Shown here piece by piece: positions 35,650-47,170 of a stretch of 64,000 bases of DNA. The notes under the pieces were generated by a model. The model had not been told where the DNA came from. It saw only the letters and a program-made list of their open reading frames with translations, and did no database searches. Both the position numbers and the translations under genes were made by a program. The stretch comes from Cunninghamia lanceolata. Its lineage: Eukaryota; Streptophyta; Pinopsida; Cupressales; Cupressaceae. Position 1 is the stretch's first letter. Every line of letters begins with the position of its first letter. The stretch covers positions 5,332,001-5,396,000 of the forward strand of contig BSBN01000242.1 of assembly GCA_027924645.1 (NCBI GenBank), read 5' to 3'.

Positions 35650-37900
35650 TTGACTACAATTTCCTTCCCTCATTGGAGAGGTTTTGCTGGGAGCAGCCGA
35701 AATATTCAAGATTGCCTTTTGTTTCATCCAAATCGGACATCAGAGGCAAAATTGATGAGGGTTTCAATTTGGGGCTCTTTGGCATGATTCGAGAGGTACC
35801 AACAATTTTGGAATAGTTTGGCCCAAATTGGACATTTCCATTGCGTCCAGAGCGGCCAAATCAGTAAGGATCGACTGTAAAATCATCCAAATTGGACGAA
35901 GTTGGACAAAAAGGCAAAAAAAATTTGTGCCCCAACCATACTGACAGTGTACCAGCCAGCCTTTCAAAATCTGCCATGTGGTGTGTCCAAGCGACACTCC
36001 CAATGGTAGTCATCAACCTAATCTAAGCGGTCTGTATTTTTCATCAAAGCGGATCTTCCAAACCACACGGTCTCCAAACATACCGGCAACCGTTATCTGT
36101 TGGTGACCTTCGGCCTGGTAGTGATCTCCAATCCATAGTTGGGCAATCACAACACGGCCAACAAATTGCTTGCAACAGTCAAATCACAATCACGCCATAA
36201 GGATTCATGCCAGAAATTTTCTAAACTCGTCGGTTGTTTCAAGGCCGGTGGTCTCCATCCATGGTGGCAAACAGTGGTGGAATCTCACCGCTTCCGGCAT
36301 ATTCTTCCCTGGTAGCACATAAACCGGCGAATCAAACACTCATCCGTAGTTTGGTACGATCCGTTGGTAGCTTTAAAACTGCCTGCTCTATAGCGGTCTG
36401 TGGCTCCTAAACCGCTCTGGTCACCTATTTCAATCAAAACCTCAAAAAGCAGTTTTTCCATATGTCAAACCACGGTTTGGCATTTCATATCCGACGGTCT
36501 CTTCGTTTCATCTGGTGGTGTTTAAGTCTTGCACTAGCGGAAATACCACGATCCACGTTTCGCGGCAGTCTTTCCATGGTGATCTCAGTTTATAATTCTG
36601 AGTTGATTTACCCGACGGCTATCTTATATATGCGGTGGTCTTTGATCCATTTTAGGCGATTGTTGTTTTTTGCCTGTGGCTGGCACATTCATTTGGTAGT
36701 TTTCAATCCAATGACCTTTTTGCTTGTGATCTCCCCGTGGTTATATAAATCCTCAACGGCTTGTGTTTTTTAACCGGCGGTTTGTTGTTTCTATCGACAG
36801 CTAATCCATCATCTCACGCCCTTAAGATCTTTGTCAACAATGGTCATCTCGCAGTCAGTGATCTCATTATCCTATTGGCATATTCCTTCAAACTTGTCAG
36901 TCATTTAATTGGCATTAGTTGCCAATCTACCCAAAACCCGTAGTTTCCCACCCACACATGGCGGTTTTGCACTAGTCCATGTTATTTGGCCATCAAACCA
37001 GCGGCTTCGACACATTTGGTGGTTAAACATTCAAAACCATGAGCTGGCAGCTGAAACCACTATGCAAATCTTAGTCGGCGGTTTTCACCGGAGTCTTTCG
37101 GTGGTTTCGCAAACTCTCCCGTCGACTAGCGAAGAAGGCGGTTTTCATAAAACTGTGAACGGTTTTGTAGCCCAGAGAATATTTTGACGGTCGAAGAGTA
37201 TTTTTCGACAATTTTGTTGCCTTTCTAGGAGGGGATATTTTTTTCCATTGAAAGGGAATATTCTGAGAATATTCTGTTGACATTAGCACTGCGTCAGCGT
37301 CAGGGGCCATTTTTCCCCTCGAAGCCCTAAACAGGGGTTTTTTTTCTTTTTTTCACAACTTTTGCCCACAGTGTCAAAAATTAGACAAATTATATATCGT
37401 TAGAAAGCTGACAGAGAGCACTTCGCAGTGGTGTTAGTAGTTTTCTAAAATTTTGTTGCAGGTGACTTCTATAGCAGTTTGAAGACAGATCTTCTTTATT
37501 GGCTCCCGATCTCATAACTTTTTTCCACGATCTCCAATTTTTGCAATTCAAGTGGCATTGGAACGGTATTCAGGAGCTCTACATAGCCATCCACGCACTT
37601 TCTCAATTTTTACTCCAGGTTCATTTAATTTCATTTGTCAATTTTTTGGCATTTGATTGATAACTTGGGCATTTTGATACTTGAGAGGGTGAAATTTGTT
37701 TTGAGAGGATTTGTTTGCTGTAATACATCATTCTGAGTGATTGTAATTCCACTTGGATCTCTTTTTTAAGAGATTTTGTTGTTTTTCCCCATCTTGGTCC
37801 CTTGAGGACAATTGTAAAACGCACTAAGTATAAAGTGCCACAACAAATTGGGGGGGCTCTCTTACATAGTAAAGGGGTGTTGTTGTCTTTCTTTTTCGTC
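35650..37900 (+). other. Copia-GP long leader, rich in CGG/GGTGGT motifs
   Basis: These 2.25 kb lie between primer-binding site and gag with no credible gene. From about 36010 to 37190 the strand is studded with irregularly spaced GCGGT, GGCGGTTTT, ACCGC and GGTGGTCT motifs, unlike the AT-rich surroundings. The 3' part (37330-37900) is T-rich. Copy 2 is cut at the gag start, so its leader cannot be compared here. Confidence 0.55.
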
Positions 37901-39703
37901 ATGGATGTGCCTCAATTTTCACTTTTAACTCCATATAATTATCTTGAATGGAAGAAAAACATGGAGTTTGTGTTGTATAAACAAAAGTTACATAAAATAA
38001 CTTTAGGCACAGATCTTGAACCCACATGTGCTACTGAGAGAAGAAAATGGTTAGATAGAAGAGATCAGGCTTTTGGAACACTTTGTCTTGCTATTTCTCC
38101 AGATATGAGATTTCATGTTGAGTCTTGTACTACACCAAATAAGATATGGACAACACTAGACAATCTATTTGGCAAGCAAGATAAAATAAGAAGGTTCAAA
38201 TTGGAAAATGAGCTAATTGCACTTAATCCTCAAGACTTTGATCAAATCGAAGACTTCTTCACCAAGTTTAAGTCTCTCAAGTTGCAACTCAAATAAAGTG
38301 GTCTTGAAAAAGAAGATGAACAATTGATTCTATCTATCCTTGCAAAATTGGGTCTTGCATTATCAGTTTATGTTTCTTCCTTTTATGCTACAATGGATGC
38401 CTTTGGTAGTAAGTTTACTATGCCTTCACTTGAGGAGTTTGTTGCACAAATCACAAGAGAACAAGCAAAGCTACTACACATGGGCACATTAAAATCACCT
38501 AGAAAACAGGCTCTAGTTGCAACGCAAAGCCCAAAAGATCCTAAGGCTTCACATAATAAGGGAAAGAAACAGAAGGACTCAAAGTCTAATGAGCAAGAGA
38601 AAGAATCAAAGAAAACCCCCAACTCTTCTTCAAAAGAGGAGTCCAAGAAGAAGAAGAAGACAAAATGTTCTTATTGTAAGAAATTGGGTCACGATGAGAC
38701 TAAATGTTATGAGAAAAAGTTTGAGGAGATGTCACAACTTCTTCAAAAACATAACATTGAGTATTCTCCATCAACAACAGTTTTACCCAAGTCTTCTTCT
38801 TCACCACCATCATCATCTACATCTACAGGAACAACAAGATTTGGTAATTGGTCAGACAAAGGAAAAGGACAGGCACTCTTTGCATCAACAAGTCTATAGT
38901 CAAAGAGATGGCTTCTTGATTCTAGAGCTTCTCATCATATGGCATCTTCACAGGGGATGTTCTCTTCATTTCAATCATGTACTTCACCACCTATTTTGAT
39001 GGGTAACAATACATACATGCATGCAATTGGAAGAGGAAATATTGATGTTGGTCAAAATACATTCAACAATGTGTTGTGTGTACCTTCCTTGACAACCAAT
39101 CTCCTTTCCATCTACCAGATTACTCATTGTGGTGTAGGGAAGACTGTTGAGTTCACTCCTGATTCTGTGATCATATGGGACTTGGAGCGCAGAGATATCA
39201 TTGTTATTGGGATGGCTGATCATGCATCTTGCTTGTACACTTTCTCCCATTTTGTTTCTGATGATGATGTAGACCCATTGGTTGATATTCACACTCATGC
39301 ATCAAGTGTAAATCCTATTTCTAGGGAGAAGTTTGGTCACTTGAACCTTGGTATTCTTGCATCTACTTCGGTTCCAGAGACTAGTTTTGAGCTTCCTCCT
39401 TCTCCTGCTTCTTCAAAGATTGGCATTGACAGAGCTTCATCCATTTTAGTTGAGCAGGATATTATTTGTATTCTAGATAGAGGTTTGTGGGATGAGTACT
39501 TGACAGGTATTTCAAACTTGTTTTGTGAGTCCTATCTTGATGACTTGGAGGACATCATTGATGACATTCATCTCCTCTTTGAAGGAGTTGAATCTTCTAC
39601 TTCGGATGAGCAGGCATCATCTTCTCCTCTTCACCTATCACAGTTTGGCACTGAGTCAGAGAATCTTGAGCATCATTCAGAGGATTCTGTCTTTGGAGAT
39701 TGA
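37901..39703 (+). pseudogene. Copia-GP copy 1 Gag-protease polyprotein with acidic tail
   Basis: About 600 codons run in one phase from ATG 37901 (MDVPQFSLLTPYNYLEWKK), with a TAA at 38294 and a TAG at 38897, both one C-to-T change from Gln codons. The N-terminal ~220 residues are a copia Gag of the UBN2 type (FHVESCTTPNKIWTTLDNLF, LILSILAKLG). A Lys/Ser-rich linker precedes a good zinc knuckle, CSYCKKLGHDETKC (38666-38707). The protease site reads LLDSRASHHM, with Arg in place of the catalytic Gly. NNVLCVPSLTTNLLS is the protease C-terminal region. Beyond it is an acidic tail (ESYLDDLEDIIDDIHLLFEG) instead of integrase and RT. Confidence 0.88.
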
Positions 39704-40239
39704 TGATCTTGAGTTTTCATCTTGTCTTGGATTGTCACATGCAGCACCTGTTCATGTGACATTTTTGGTTGTGAAATGTGGACACTTGAGCAGTTTTCAG
39801 AGACAACATACATCATGAGGATTTTTCCCTCATACCTTGAGATGGAGTTTCTTTGACATCAGCGTTTGGACTTGTTTCTTCCTAAGGGGAAGAATGTTGT
39901 TTGCAGGCTTTGGATTCTCTTTAGCATTCTTCTTCAGGCTTTCACCATTGGCATAGGAGCTACTTCATTGTGGGAGGGACCTATAGTCTCACACTTTCTT
40001 TCCTATGGGGGGGTAATTGATTGTACATATCTGTTGGATGTTGTCCTTGGGGGCTCTTGAGTCCTCCTTCCATCACATCTTTCATTTGTTTTCTGCATTC
40101 TCACTTTTGGAGAGGAGTTTTGTCCTATGAGGTTTTCTCCTTTTCTCCACTTGAGATTTGGTGTACATGGGTACCTAACATGGCCTAGTAGCCGGGACCC
40201 ATCCATCATTGTTTTAGTCAGCTACTCCCTAAGTTGCAC
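39704..40239 (+). other. Copia-GP 3' untranslated region
   Basis: This non-coding stretch lies between the reading-frame stop and the polypurine tract. Parts align, inverted, with 49102-49372 and 55070-55300 in copy 2, where TA3 is inserted. Confidence 0.7.
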
Positions 40240-40251
40240 TTAAGGGGGGGT
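40240..40251 (+). promoter_or_regulatory. Copia-GP polypurine tract
   Basis: TTAAGGGGGGG directly precedes the 3' LTR. Confidence 0.85.
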
Positions 40252-40603
40252 GTTGGTGTGAACACATAATTCACACATGTTAAGTTGACTTAGTGAGTCT
40301 TCTAGATGTCTAGTTGAGTCTAGTTGTGTGTTGAGTTATTGATAGTTGGAGTGAGTTGTCTTATCCTCCACATGTGCAATTAGTTATCATCCTCTAATTG
40401 GCACATGTTGTAGGAATATCTCCACCCTTCTAGCTCTCACCTTGCCTTTATAAGCAAGGCTCTCTCATTGTGTTTCATACAGTCTAATATAGCTTCATAT
40501 GATCTTTGCTCCATTGTTTTAGCATCTTCTCTTGTCATCTTTGTGTGGAAGGTTGTCTTGATTGTAGGTGATCCTGGCTTGTTGAGTCACATTGACTCTT
40601 ACA
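40252..40603 (+). repeat. Copia-GP copy 1 3' LTR
   Basis: It matches 35272-35636 closely, with a small deletion near 40425. Its TATA box (40447-40454) points into the interrupted chromovirus integrase. Confidence 0.92.
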
Positions 40604-41600
40604 AAAACTACTTTTGGCCTCAGATACATAAGGATGTTAGGAGATTTGTGCAGAGTTATAGAGTTTGTCAAGTTGCAAAAGGGAGTAGTCAGAATACTAG
40701 ATTGTATAAACCTTTGACAGTACCGAAGAGACCTTGGGAAGACATAAGAATGGATTTTGTGATGGGATTGCCTAAGACACAGAGAGGACATGATTCAATA
40801 TTTGTAGTGGTTGACAAATTTTCAAAGATGGCTCATTTCATACCCTGCAAGAAGACAACTGATGCAGTGCATGTAGCTGACCTATTTTTCAAGGAGATTG
40901 TGAGATTGCATGGATTACCTAAGAGTATAGTTTTAGACAGAGACACAAAGTTTGTTGGATACTTTTGGAGGACACTATGGAAGAAGATGAAGATAGATTT
41001 GAAGTTCAGTTTAACTTTTCATCCACAGATTGATGGACAGATAGAGGTAGTGAATATGAGTTTGGGAAACTTGTTGAGATGTTTGGTTGGAGAGAAAGCT
41101 AGAAGTTGGGATTTGATTCTACCGCAAGCAGAGTGTGCATACAATAATTTAGTAAACAGGAGTACTAAAAGAACACCTTTTGAGATTGTGACCGGAGTAA
41201 ATCCTAGAGGAGTAGCAAAATTGAGAGATATCAGCATGGAAGAAAAGAGAAGTGTAAAAGTAGAAGAATTTGCAGATCATATGAAGACAGTGCATAATCA
41301 GGTTCAGAAGCATTTAGATAATATGAACAATAAGTACAAAGAGAAGGCTGATGAGAAGAGAAGACATAAGGAATTTAAAGTTGGAGATGAAGTGATGGTG
41401 TACTTGAGAAAGGAAAGATTTCCAGTTGGGACATATAACAAGTTGAAGATGAAGAAGTTTGGACCTTGTAGGATACTCAAGAAATGCATATGAAGTGGAA
41501 TTACCATAGACATTAGGTATTTCACCTATTTTCAACATTGTAGACTTATATCAGTATCACATGAAGCAGAGTTCAGTGACAGCAGGGAAGAAGACTTGAA
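40604..41600 (+). pseudogene. Chromovirus integrase, remainder
   Basis: Integrase resumes in the same phase after the TSD. The zinc-binding second half reads SYRVCQVAKG, where the first Cys of CxxC has become Tyr. The catalytic triad is intact: Asp at 40753 (MDFVMGLPKTQRGHDSI), Asp at 40936 (VLDRDTKF) and Glu at 41044 (HPQIDGQIEVVN). ECAYNNLVNRSTKRTPFEIV and VGDEVMVYLRKERFPVG follow. After GPCRILKK (about 41483) one base is lost or gained and the continuation NAYEVELP is in another phase. A second indel near 41560 returns to the original phase. Confidence 0.93.
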
Positions 41601-41790
41601 GAAGCAATTACCACAACAAGCACTGGAGTACATTGAAGACATTTTAGATAGCAGAGTTGGATGTAGCACTAGAGGAAGACAATACAAAGAATATCTTGTG
41701 AAGTGGAAAGGCAGACCGGAAGAAGATTCATCATGGATTTCTCAGGCTGAGGTGGACTGTCTTGGTTCTCCCCTAGCCCCAGTAAAGTGA
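41601..41790 (+). pseudogene. Chromovirus chromodomain
   Basis: EYIEDILDSRVG, then QYKEYLVKWKGRPEEDSSW, then ISQAEV is a C-terminal chromodomain, the mark of chromoviruses. It binds modified histone tails and steers integration toward heterochromatin. The frame ends in TGA at 41788, inside a 7-bp-stem hairpin at 41784-41802 (AAAGTGA-GGGAC-TCACTTT). Confidence 0.88.
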
Positions 41791-41823
41791 GGGACTCACT
41801 TTTTTTCAATAACCCCGGATGTC

Positions 41824-42676
41824 TGATGTAGGAGCATCCCTGGTTCAAGAGTAATCTTGCATCAATCAAAAATATTTGCATTTCAGTTTGTTTTTTGTTT
41901 GCAATTCAGTTTGTTTCTTTTCAATTTCTAGTTTAGTTTAGGCAGTTCAGTCAGAAGCAATTCCTATATTTTGGTCCAGTTGCATTTCAGACCTTGTGGA
42001 GCTGGATTTAGCATCTACATTCATTCATCTACATCATATCCAGAATTTAGAGATCCACACATCATTACTAGAAAGATATCACTATCATAAGATCGACTAT
42101 TTCTCATAACAGAGCATCCTGATAATCACAGATAACCAGCTGAAGGAGAAACTTGTGGAAGCATTTCCTGATCTGTGAAGCCTAATGACACATCATTTAA
42201 TGATCTTTGGTTTGTGGTTGACCTTCCCCGAAGATCCGCACATCATTCCATTAATTTTCTGGAGGAATTCTATACAATTAGGTCTAACCTATCTGTGTAC
42301 ACATGTTACATCTCTTTATTGGAGTTTGTGACCTTCTTTGGTCGACGCAGAGGAATCTTATGATTTGGACTTGATATATATTGATGTAATAGATCCTTAG
42401 GAAAGCAATTCATAAGTTACTAAGTTATAGATAGATAGCTTGTTCATTTTCTGGTGAAGGAGCTTGAAAGCTTTATCTTGTGCATGTATGTAATCAGGCC
42501 TGTGATCCCTAATTGTAAGCCCGCATGTTGCCGACCGATCTCTATTTGAATTCTATGATATACTGAATGACTGAATCTGCATTTGTTCCATCTCTTTGAG
42601 CTATTTCCATTGTGTTTACTCTTGTTGCACGGTCCAAATAGTTCATTCTGTGAACCCTCCTACCGTGACTGCACCA
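41824..42676 (+). repeat. Chromovirus 3' LTR
   Basis: It starts TGATGTAGGAGCATCCC and ends GTGACTGCACCA. The bases just before it (AACCCCGGATGTC) are not a normal polypurine tract. Confidence 0.93.
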
Positions 42677-45600
42677 CAGATCCAATGAATAGGACTTCAA
42701 ATCCCAAGATAATACATGTAGGGTTTAACAAGAGTGTTTAAGCCCAATGATGACATGTGTCAAGAGATAACACCTCCCTCAGTTATACCTAAAGTATGTA
42801 CATATACAAACAAAATTAGTCACAATAAACATTCAACATACATGTGGCAACTTTTCATCAGTTCTTTATGCTGTAGTTCCCTATTGCACTCATGTTTCTA
42901 TCACCTCCAACCATTAATATCGAAACACATCAAGTTCCCCTTTGTTCTAATTGAAACTAATACAAGCACAATCAATATAAATGTGTCATTATTGCACACA
43001 CAATAAATCTATGGTCAAGCAAAAGTTATAAAGATTAGATAGTAGAGGTACGAATGACTAAAGGGAAGTTGCTCGTGGTTTTATTTTTCCATTTTGCCCC
43101 AACAAATGGGAATATGCCACATGGACTCGAGTAATGTTTTGTTCAATAGTTTCACTAATGACTCAATTAAATCATTTTATTATTTTGGGACTTACAATGT
43201 AATTTAAAGGTTTATATAATCAAATTACATTGTGTTAAATGTCAACACATTCAATGATCAAGATTTGTTCAATTTTAGATCTATGATATCAAGTCACCAA
43301 GTGAGGGGAAAGTGGGGTGTGGTTGCTTGCCCATTGGATTGAGAGGAATATAATGGTGACACATAGCTAGGTCAATAACTTCATAGATATAAGGTCATTG
43401 GGTCAACGAGGAGGGCATAGGGGATCGGTGAAGGCAATTTCTATAGAGTTGTTAACAAGTTACTGGTCATTTTACCATGGCAAGGAGATCACTTAAATGC
43501 TCGATGACGCACAATTACTGGTTAACTTGAAAATATAACAAAAAATGCATAAGGTAAATATTTTTGAATTGCAACATAATATAAAGGACGTGTGGATTTA
43601 AACTAAAGTGTGCAACCAAAAACAAAGAAGCCCACGATATCAAACCAAAACAAAGTGAATGTAAACCCATAAGCAGTAAAGACTTTGACTGCAAAACTTA
43701 TAATAAATAAAAGGCATTGAGACTTAGAACCAAGACTATACTCTCATGGAACTCTCCATGAGTATTGTATTGAGGAGTCTCTCTTTATATATGTTATGTT
43801 TTTTTTTTCATAATCTTGTTTTGGCCACTTATTTAAGGATGAAATTTGCAAGACAATTTATAATTTTATATCATATATCAATGTTCTTTTGTTGGTATCT
43901 CTTTTTGCAGAAGTTATGAAGATTGAATGGTAGAGCTGCAAACAACAAAATTGAAGCTGCTCATGGTTTTATTTCATAGTCTTGCCCCAACAAATGGGAA
44001 TAAGCCATGTGGAATTGGGTAGATATGGGATTACTTTACATTGAAACTATGAACCAAATATGAATACACTACAGATAACTAAAATAGGTCTTCACAATGA
44101 ACATGGATATAATATCACTCAAGTTGTTTGCTTAATTAGATTAGAACAAAAAGTGTATAAATTAAAACAAAGTTTGACATTGCAACAAAATTAGGATTCG
44201 AAGCATGGGATTTTGGCCAAGACAAAGAACAAGTCTTACATACTTAAACAAAAGGTAAGTTATAAGGGTTTTCACTATACTCATAGGCCCCTCCATAACC
44301 TAGGTAAGATGACCAAGAGCAAGACTTTGAACATAAAATTAAGACCAAGTCATGATGTGCATATAAACAACTCCTTGGATTAAAATGCTAGTATATTAAT
44401 CAACAACTTTACAATTCCTTAAAGTTTTCACTTAAATTTTTATTGTTGTTTAAAGTTTGTTGCTTAATATTTTTTACATTAAACCAAGTTCTTATTCCAA
44501 ACATTATAAAAACTTCTCCTTAGATTAAAATGCTAATATATTAATCAACAACTTTACAATTCCTTAAAATTTTCAGTTAAATTTTTATTGTCCGTCTAAA
44601 GTTTGTTGCTTAATATTTTTCACATTAAACAAGTTCTTATTCCAAAAACATTTATTGTGATGATGACGCTTTGATAGAGAAGAAAAGAATTTAACGTATA
44701 TGTTCACATAAGAATATATAGGTATGTCACTTACATCTACTCCTGTCATAGTCTATGTTCAAGTCAGATTTCATAGTTCTATTTCCAGCTTATTGCTTGT
44801 AGTGCAAAATGATAACGATGGGTGTATTCACAATTTAAAATTTCTTTAAGTTCTCTGTATACTGCTCATAGTTTATAAAGTCTTTTGAAATTCACAATGG
44901 ACGGGCCTGCAAACTATTTTTTTACTATACCGGCTGTCAAAATTTGTCACCACAAAGACCCCTTATCCATTTGATATGCATGGGTTCGATAGGATAAAGG
45001 CAAACAATAAGGTTGCCATGGAACTGGTTTAAATGTCAGCCTCGACTCCCCATAAAACTATAGGAGACCCAACTGGTTGGGTTGCATACTCTAGAGAACT
45101 AGTAAATGACCATCTCAATGTTATAAAACATTACTTAAGAAGTTGGAGACCAATTATGGGAAGTCAACAATAAATTAGAATAAAAGGTATATAAATCAAA
45201 ATAAAGCCCGACATTGCAACAAATCTAGGACTTAAACAGGGAATTTCTACCATGACAAATAATAAGCTTTATATATGACTTAAATAAAAAGCAAGTTCCA
45301 TTGTACTCATAGGCAACCTTTCATAATCTGGGTAAGATTGATCGAGTGCAAAACAGTAAACATGAAATTGAGACCAAGCCATGATGTGCATATAAACATA
45401 GGATCTTTGGATTAAAATGCCAATATATAAAAAATTAGTCTTACTAAATCTAGGACATTCATGAACCAAGGGACCTAAACCATACTAAACATACTTGAGT
45501 TCTAAAGGTACAATCAAAAATCCTCCAATACATTATCAACACAGGTCTACAATGAATTGTATTTAGAATGCAAAGGACAAAAGGACAAAATCAAAGCAAA

Positions 45601-46200
45601 TGAAGCATAAATCATGTGATTTAAAAAAAGGGGTTCCTAGCTTGAGAGAATTGGGCTGTGTTGTGCAAGAAACAACACTAGCCAATCAAATGTATTGATT
45701 TCATTTTAGCAGTCTAAATTTTGTTCTAAATTTGTTAGCCAAACAAATTGATGAGGTTTATTGCTAAAGGTTAAACTGTTGACTTTTTATTGCAAATTTT
45801 AAAAAAATGGGCAACAAGAGCACTCAATATTTATTAGTCCCTTTTACTATTTATTGTCACCTAAATATTCAAACATGTTGTAATAGTAGGGAGAAATCTA
45901 GTAAGTGATTCTTTTGTTATTATGGGATTAGGAAAGCTAAAAGTATTAGCATATAATCTTATAATTTCATTGCACTAAATGCGTATGATCGACAAATAGT
46001 ACATTATGATATTCTAAACTTATAGCTAACTATATTTCAGACATATTACAACTATTAACATGACTTATCCAAGTCAACTAATTTGCAAACATAATAGTTC
46101 TTTGTTTAATATAAAACAAATAGCATTAAACAAGCTCTGACCACAATGATCTATATTGCTATTTGGTTTGCATACTCCATATATGCATTTTAGGCATAAT
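42677..46200. other. Degenerate repeat-rich intergenic DNA, no gene seen
   Basis: This is AT-rich and free of long frames. Old internal duplications are visible: 43021-43118 resembles 43911-44010 (both with GCCCCAACAAATGGGAAT), and 44140-44400 resembles 45170-45430 (both with GATGTGCATATAAACA). About 44810-44970 resembles 30600-30780. Confidence 0.5.
44371..44650. repeat. Direct tandem duplication, ~145-bp period
   Basis: 44371-44515 and 44516-44650 both start CTCCTT(G/A)GATTAAAATGCTA and run in parallel to TTCTTATTCCAAA, with a few substitutions and a small indel. Confidence 0.85.
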
Positions 46201-46209
46201 TGCAATTCC

Positions 46210-47170
46210 AATTCATTTCTAGAGTTTGGTAGGCTCTTGTTTTGAGGCTATTGACAATGCTATAGGTCAATTTCTGAAGGTGGATTCTACTACTTCTGAC
46301 CTTGATCACACTACCTTTGTTCATCTTCTAGTGGACATCAACTCCTCTAAGGATCTTCCTAGGGATGTTGCCTTGATAGTGGAGAATAGACAGTGGACTT
46401 AGATGCATGATTAAGAGGATATCCCCTTTCGCTGTAGACAATGTTTCGCTATTAGTCATCTTGTCTCTAATTACTCTCATTCTCACTACAAGAATGCGTG
46501 TTCTTCGTGGTGGTAGAACACTCTCCCCAACCATTTGATTGTTGATGATTCTCCTGATTTAGACTGTATGGGTGATGAGCCTTCTTTCTCCTAGGCGGCA
46601 GGTCTTGATGTGGCCTCCATGGTCCTTTCTGAGGTGGCTCCCCTTGGGACTGGCACGACTTCAGTGTTTTATTTGATGGGTCTGCTAGCCCTCTCGATTG
46701 GTTGTGGGGGGACCCTATCTCAGTCTTCGGTTTCCTTACAACCTCTGTCTTTTTTGGGGCATTCTTCCTCATCAAGGGAGGTGACTTGAGTTGAGGCAAC
46801 ATTAGAGGTGCCCTCTCTTATTTCTCCTCAGTATGTAGATATAGATAATGGTGGATCTTGGAAATCGTTTAAAGGAGGATTAAATTCTTCCTAATTTTGT
46901 TTCAGAATCCCATACCTAGGCCAAGGGTGTGTGAATTGCTAGGTTAGGTTCAGGTGTAGTGTAGGATGTTGTTTCATTGGGTTTGATGAATGTTGGTCTA
47001 TTGTTCTTTGTGGTAGTTTTTTTTGAAATGTGTTGTAGTTTGGTTCTGTATGGTAGCTTGGCTACAGTTGTCTTAGGGAGTGTTGTTTATTTGTTGTCAC
47101 CTTGCCCCTGTAAAAGGTTTTCATGTCCTTTCAAAACTTGAATTTACCCCTTCAATAAAAAATAATGCCT
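46210..47170 (+). pseudogene. Second LINE ORF1 remnant with 3' end
   Basis: A decayed LINE ORF1: FEAIDNAIGQFLKVDSTTSD, then DHTTFVHLLVDINSSKDLPR, then ALIVENRQW. The knuckle region IPFRCRQCFAISHLVSNY has the final Cys changed to Tyr (about 46425-46475). Stops interrupt it at about 46399, 46411 and 46515. A Ser/Pro-rich tail follows to about 46790, then a T/G-rich trailer ending CTTCAATAAAAAATAAT near 47168, which looks like a LINE 3' end. There is no ORF2 between, so an internal deletion or template jump is likely. Confidence 0.6.

Larger units (their letters stand above)
35272..40603 (+). mobile_element. Copia-GP copy 1: Gag-protease-only copia-like element (5.3 kb)
   Basis: LTRs of 365 and 352 bp (TGTTGGTGTGAACAC to TTACA), a primer-binding site, a polypurine tract and a perfect 5-bp TSD (AAAAC) define it. 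The only reading frame is Gag plus a protease-like domain and an acidic tail (37901-39703). Integrase, RT and RNase H are absent. The minus-strand copy at 48713-57083 has the same architecture, so this is a non-autonomous family, not a one-off deletion. Confidence 0.9.
30820..42676 (+). mobile_element. Ty3/gypsy chromovirus, split by Copia-GP
   Basis: LTRs of 846 and 853 bp flank one long gag-pol phase with domain order Gag, zinc knuckle, protease, RT, RNase H, integrase, chromodomain. The left flank GAGAT and right flank CAGAT form a 5-bp TSD with one change. Removing Copia-GP (35272-40603) and one copy of AAAAC restores a continuous integrase. The same phase holds from 31867 to about 41480, with single-base stops. 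Indels occur only near the integrase C-terminus. The element is structurally complete but inactive. Confidence 0.95.
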
